DNA from: Ascoidea rubescens DSM 1968
Taxonomy: Eukaryota; Ascomycota; Saccharomycetes; Ascoideales; Ascoideaceae
Direction: 5' to 3'
Assembly (NCBI RefSeq): GCF_001661345.1
Contig: NW_017962935.1
Location: forward strand, 1-64,000
Length of the DNA: 64,000 nucleotides
Shown here: positions 63,701 through 64,000 of the stretch, in pieces
Position numbering within the stretch: position 1 is the first letter of the stretch
How the letters are laid out: each line of letters opens with the position of its first letter
Position numbers and translations under genes: made by a program
The notes under the pieces: generated by a model
What the model was told of the DNA's origin: nothing
The model's input: only the letters and a program-made list of their open reading frames with translations
Database searches by the model: none

Positions 63701-64000
63701 AATAATGATGAAATTTAGTGGAATTAAATTTTAAGAAACTTGTCAAAATTAAAACCAATTCAGTGATGGTATTAAGTTTAAAATTATTGATGACGAATGA
63801 CAACAAGATGGATTGATTAATTGTTTCTAATAACCGAATTTGAAAATTTTTTTGAAATAATTGCTCAAAAACCATTAAATCGTCAATATAAAAAATTTTC
63901 TGGGTATATTTCAAAGAATTAAATAATCCAAATAAGATATAAATTCTGGCAATATCAAAGGAAGAATTTAAATTAATTATTTTGTTTAAAAAAACATAAA
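60759..64000 (-). CDS. TRM3: tRNA (guanosine-18-2'-O)-methyltransferase Trm3, 5' end off window
   Basis: Open frame from the right edge to the stop at 60759; 1080 codons visible, so about 350 N-terminal residues are missing compared with S. cerevisiae Trm3 (1436 aa). Most of it is a diverged helical repeat region. The last about 160 residues form a SPOUT methyltransferase domain: motif 1 SLVDKAPNLGGICRLCEV, motif 2 LILIGKEREGIPGELL, motif 3 GIIRSMNIQTATAIVVNAYS, which form the trefoil knot binding S-adenosylmethionine. The conserved Arg of NLGGICR is present. The enzyme makes Gm18 in the D-loop of tRNAs. No in-frame ATG upstream is within the window. Confidence 0.92.
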   Translation of the reverse strand, partial: YVFLNKIINLNSSFDIARIYILFGLFNSLKYTQKIFYIDDLMVFEQLFQKNFQIRLLETINQSILLSFVINNFKLNTITELVLILTSFLKFNSTKFHHYYQNKSLFGYQILSNNFESLLDIISVNFDKSLIFGQYKAVFSNNHIDYNLEEDHFTHVLFLVISLSLFSDKIDSITNIFLKHKNYLTYLVYLPKLLNLFPILKKFLSNKPLQIQYHKLLKNLSDNSIRSQHIWKILPNIFELDYELISLDNNQIILNTLFKNLNEVIDEEYLLFSESNLSKFCYQLKFFLVYYCNSIYLIDNSDQLFTSIDDLLLWLNKSNKLISNFKKEGSIKIFNELNSSTLSSTFNIIKTFIKGNFIDRNCFLKIFNYIIDSLNYSDYFCTFEIIHLIKYIIDENFHNKKNLSINEYELVLSEILLKIWYSLIEERLKLNQNELTLKLINLVFCDLFLNYSLINQNISSILNKIALSIIKHSFSRRSLLPNLYKRLLKYQIKYPSSFSNNIRLFPNLLINGYLFDQINSNNFKLEKIVAEVFDRKVGNFNYYEKYSNNKHDKIENELYYSIYGENEISSKIYLMIIVSSIKANSKLSNHLFDSIIENNLKLVNKEVIKFNDLKEVKKRLKLYEMLLILIGLNCNEKLIRYVDEFFLIYLEKEMSPLVRSYVEWIISKILINDYNLSDKINEEKKLILKYFRDFKTRENEISLTILISFLKIFYLIANQLNEGFFRQYFLHKEFLPLLLGNCISNKTIIRHFSNELVYFLYEKSGINEITNSEIIGKIYSKLIKDENFQKYSQIDGILWDINKDFNFIGICGEVLLKNFKETNIDYINEKNFEKYCCKDLLKNSYIGIGSETKRLWMSTRIKNFENENSIKTDIGVYSEFDFDFDLKNKIKTNIQFGENSNELQTKSGNWGLINIEDEKKAVKRSELIVVGSLVDKAPNLGGICRLCEVMGVKYLTINDIKMLKDKEFKRVSVTSEEWLDIIEVKEKEIRKYILNKKHQEGYTLIGLEQTDNSFELNSQLKFPKKSLILIGKEREGIPGELLCELDFCVEIKQTGIIRSMNIQTATAIVVNAYSMEHCY

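Overview
The window is nuclear DNA of an AT-rich budding yeast (Saccharomycotina). Nearly all recognisable proteins have a clear one-to-one S. cerevisiae relative (Crz1, Sam35, Tfg1, Yap1801/2, Emc6, Cmr1, Efg1, Slh1, Atp4, the YDL085C-A SERF protein, Trm3). Genes are mostly intronless with long Asn/Asp runs, and the SLH1-EFG1 convergent neighbourhood matches S. cerevisiae. The strong A+T bias and Asn-rich proteins would fit a lineage such as Ascoidea/Saccharomycopsis, but the sequence alone does not prove the genus. The assembly has one ambiguous base (149) and one N gap (57147-57462).

Layout. 1-15 kb: two divergently oriented secreted subtilases, one running off the left edge, flanking the CRZ1 transcription factor gene. 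They share a 309-bp identical tract that looks like gene conversion. 15-25.6 kb: a Csc1/Rsn1-type channel, a copy of a decayed repeat family, a small ORF, tRNA-Asp, SAM35, tRNA-Ala, a terminal-inverted-repeat element carrying a solo LTR, tRNA-Phe and TFG1. 26-33.4 kb: a Yap1801/2 endocytic adaptor, EMC6, a long Fyv8/Aim21-like acidic protein and an unusual 26-cysteine small protein. 33.4-47.9 kb: gene-poor DNA with a decayed ORF, CMR1, tRNA-Asp, EFG1/SLH1, ATP4 (one intron), a SERF gene and a third tRNA-Asp. 47.9-51 kb: decayed ORFs and the second copy of the repeat family. 50.9-59 kb: a large inverted duplication. Two divergent, secreted Asn-Gly repeat proteins flank about 2.28-kb inverted-repeat arms that appear identical, around a 1.7-kb, very AT-rich, gene-free core. 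59-64 kb: a 5'-truncated Pex11-like relic and the C-terminal three quarters of TRM3.

Most genes are unrelated housekeeping genes and do not form a system. The two features that best merit attention are the inverted-repeat structure at 51.9-57.6 kb, whose geometry resembles inverted-repeat regional centromeres or an invertible segment, and the Cys-ladder protein at 32.9 kb, whose four predicted helices carry cysteines every fourth residue as in copper-storage four-helix bundles.
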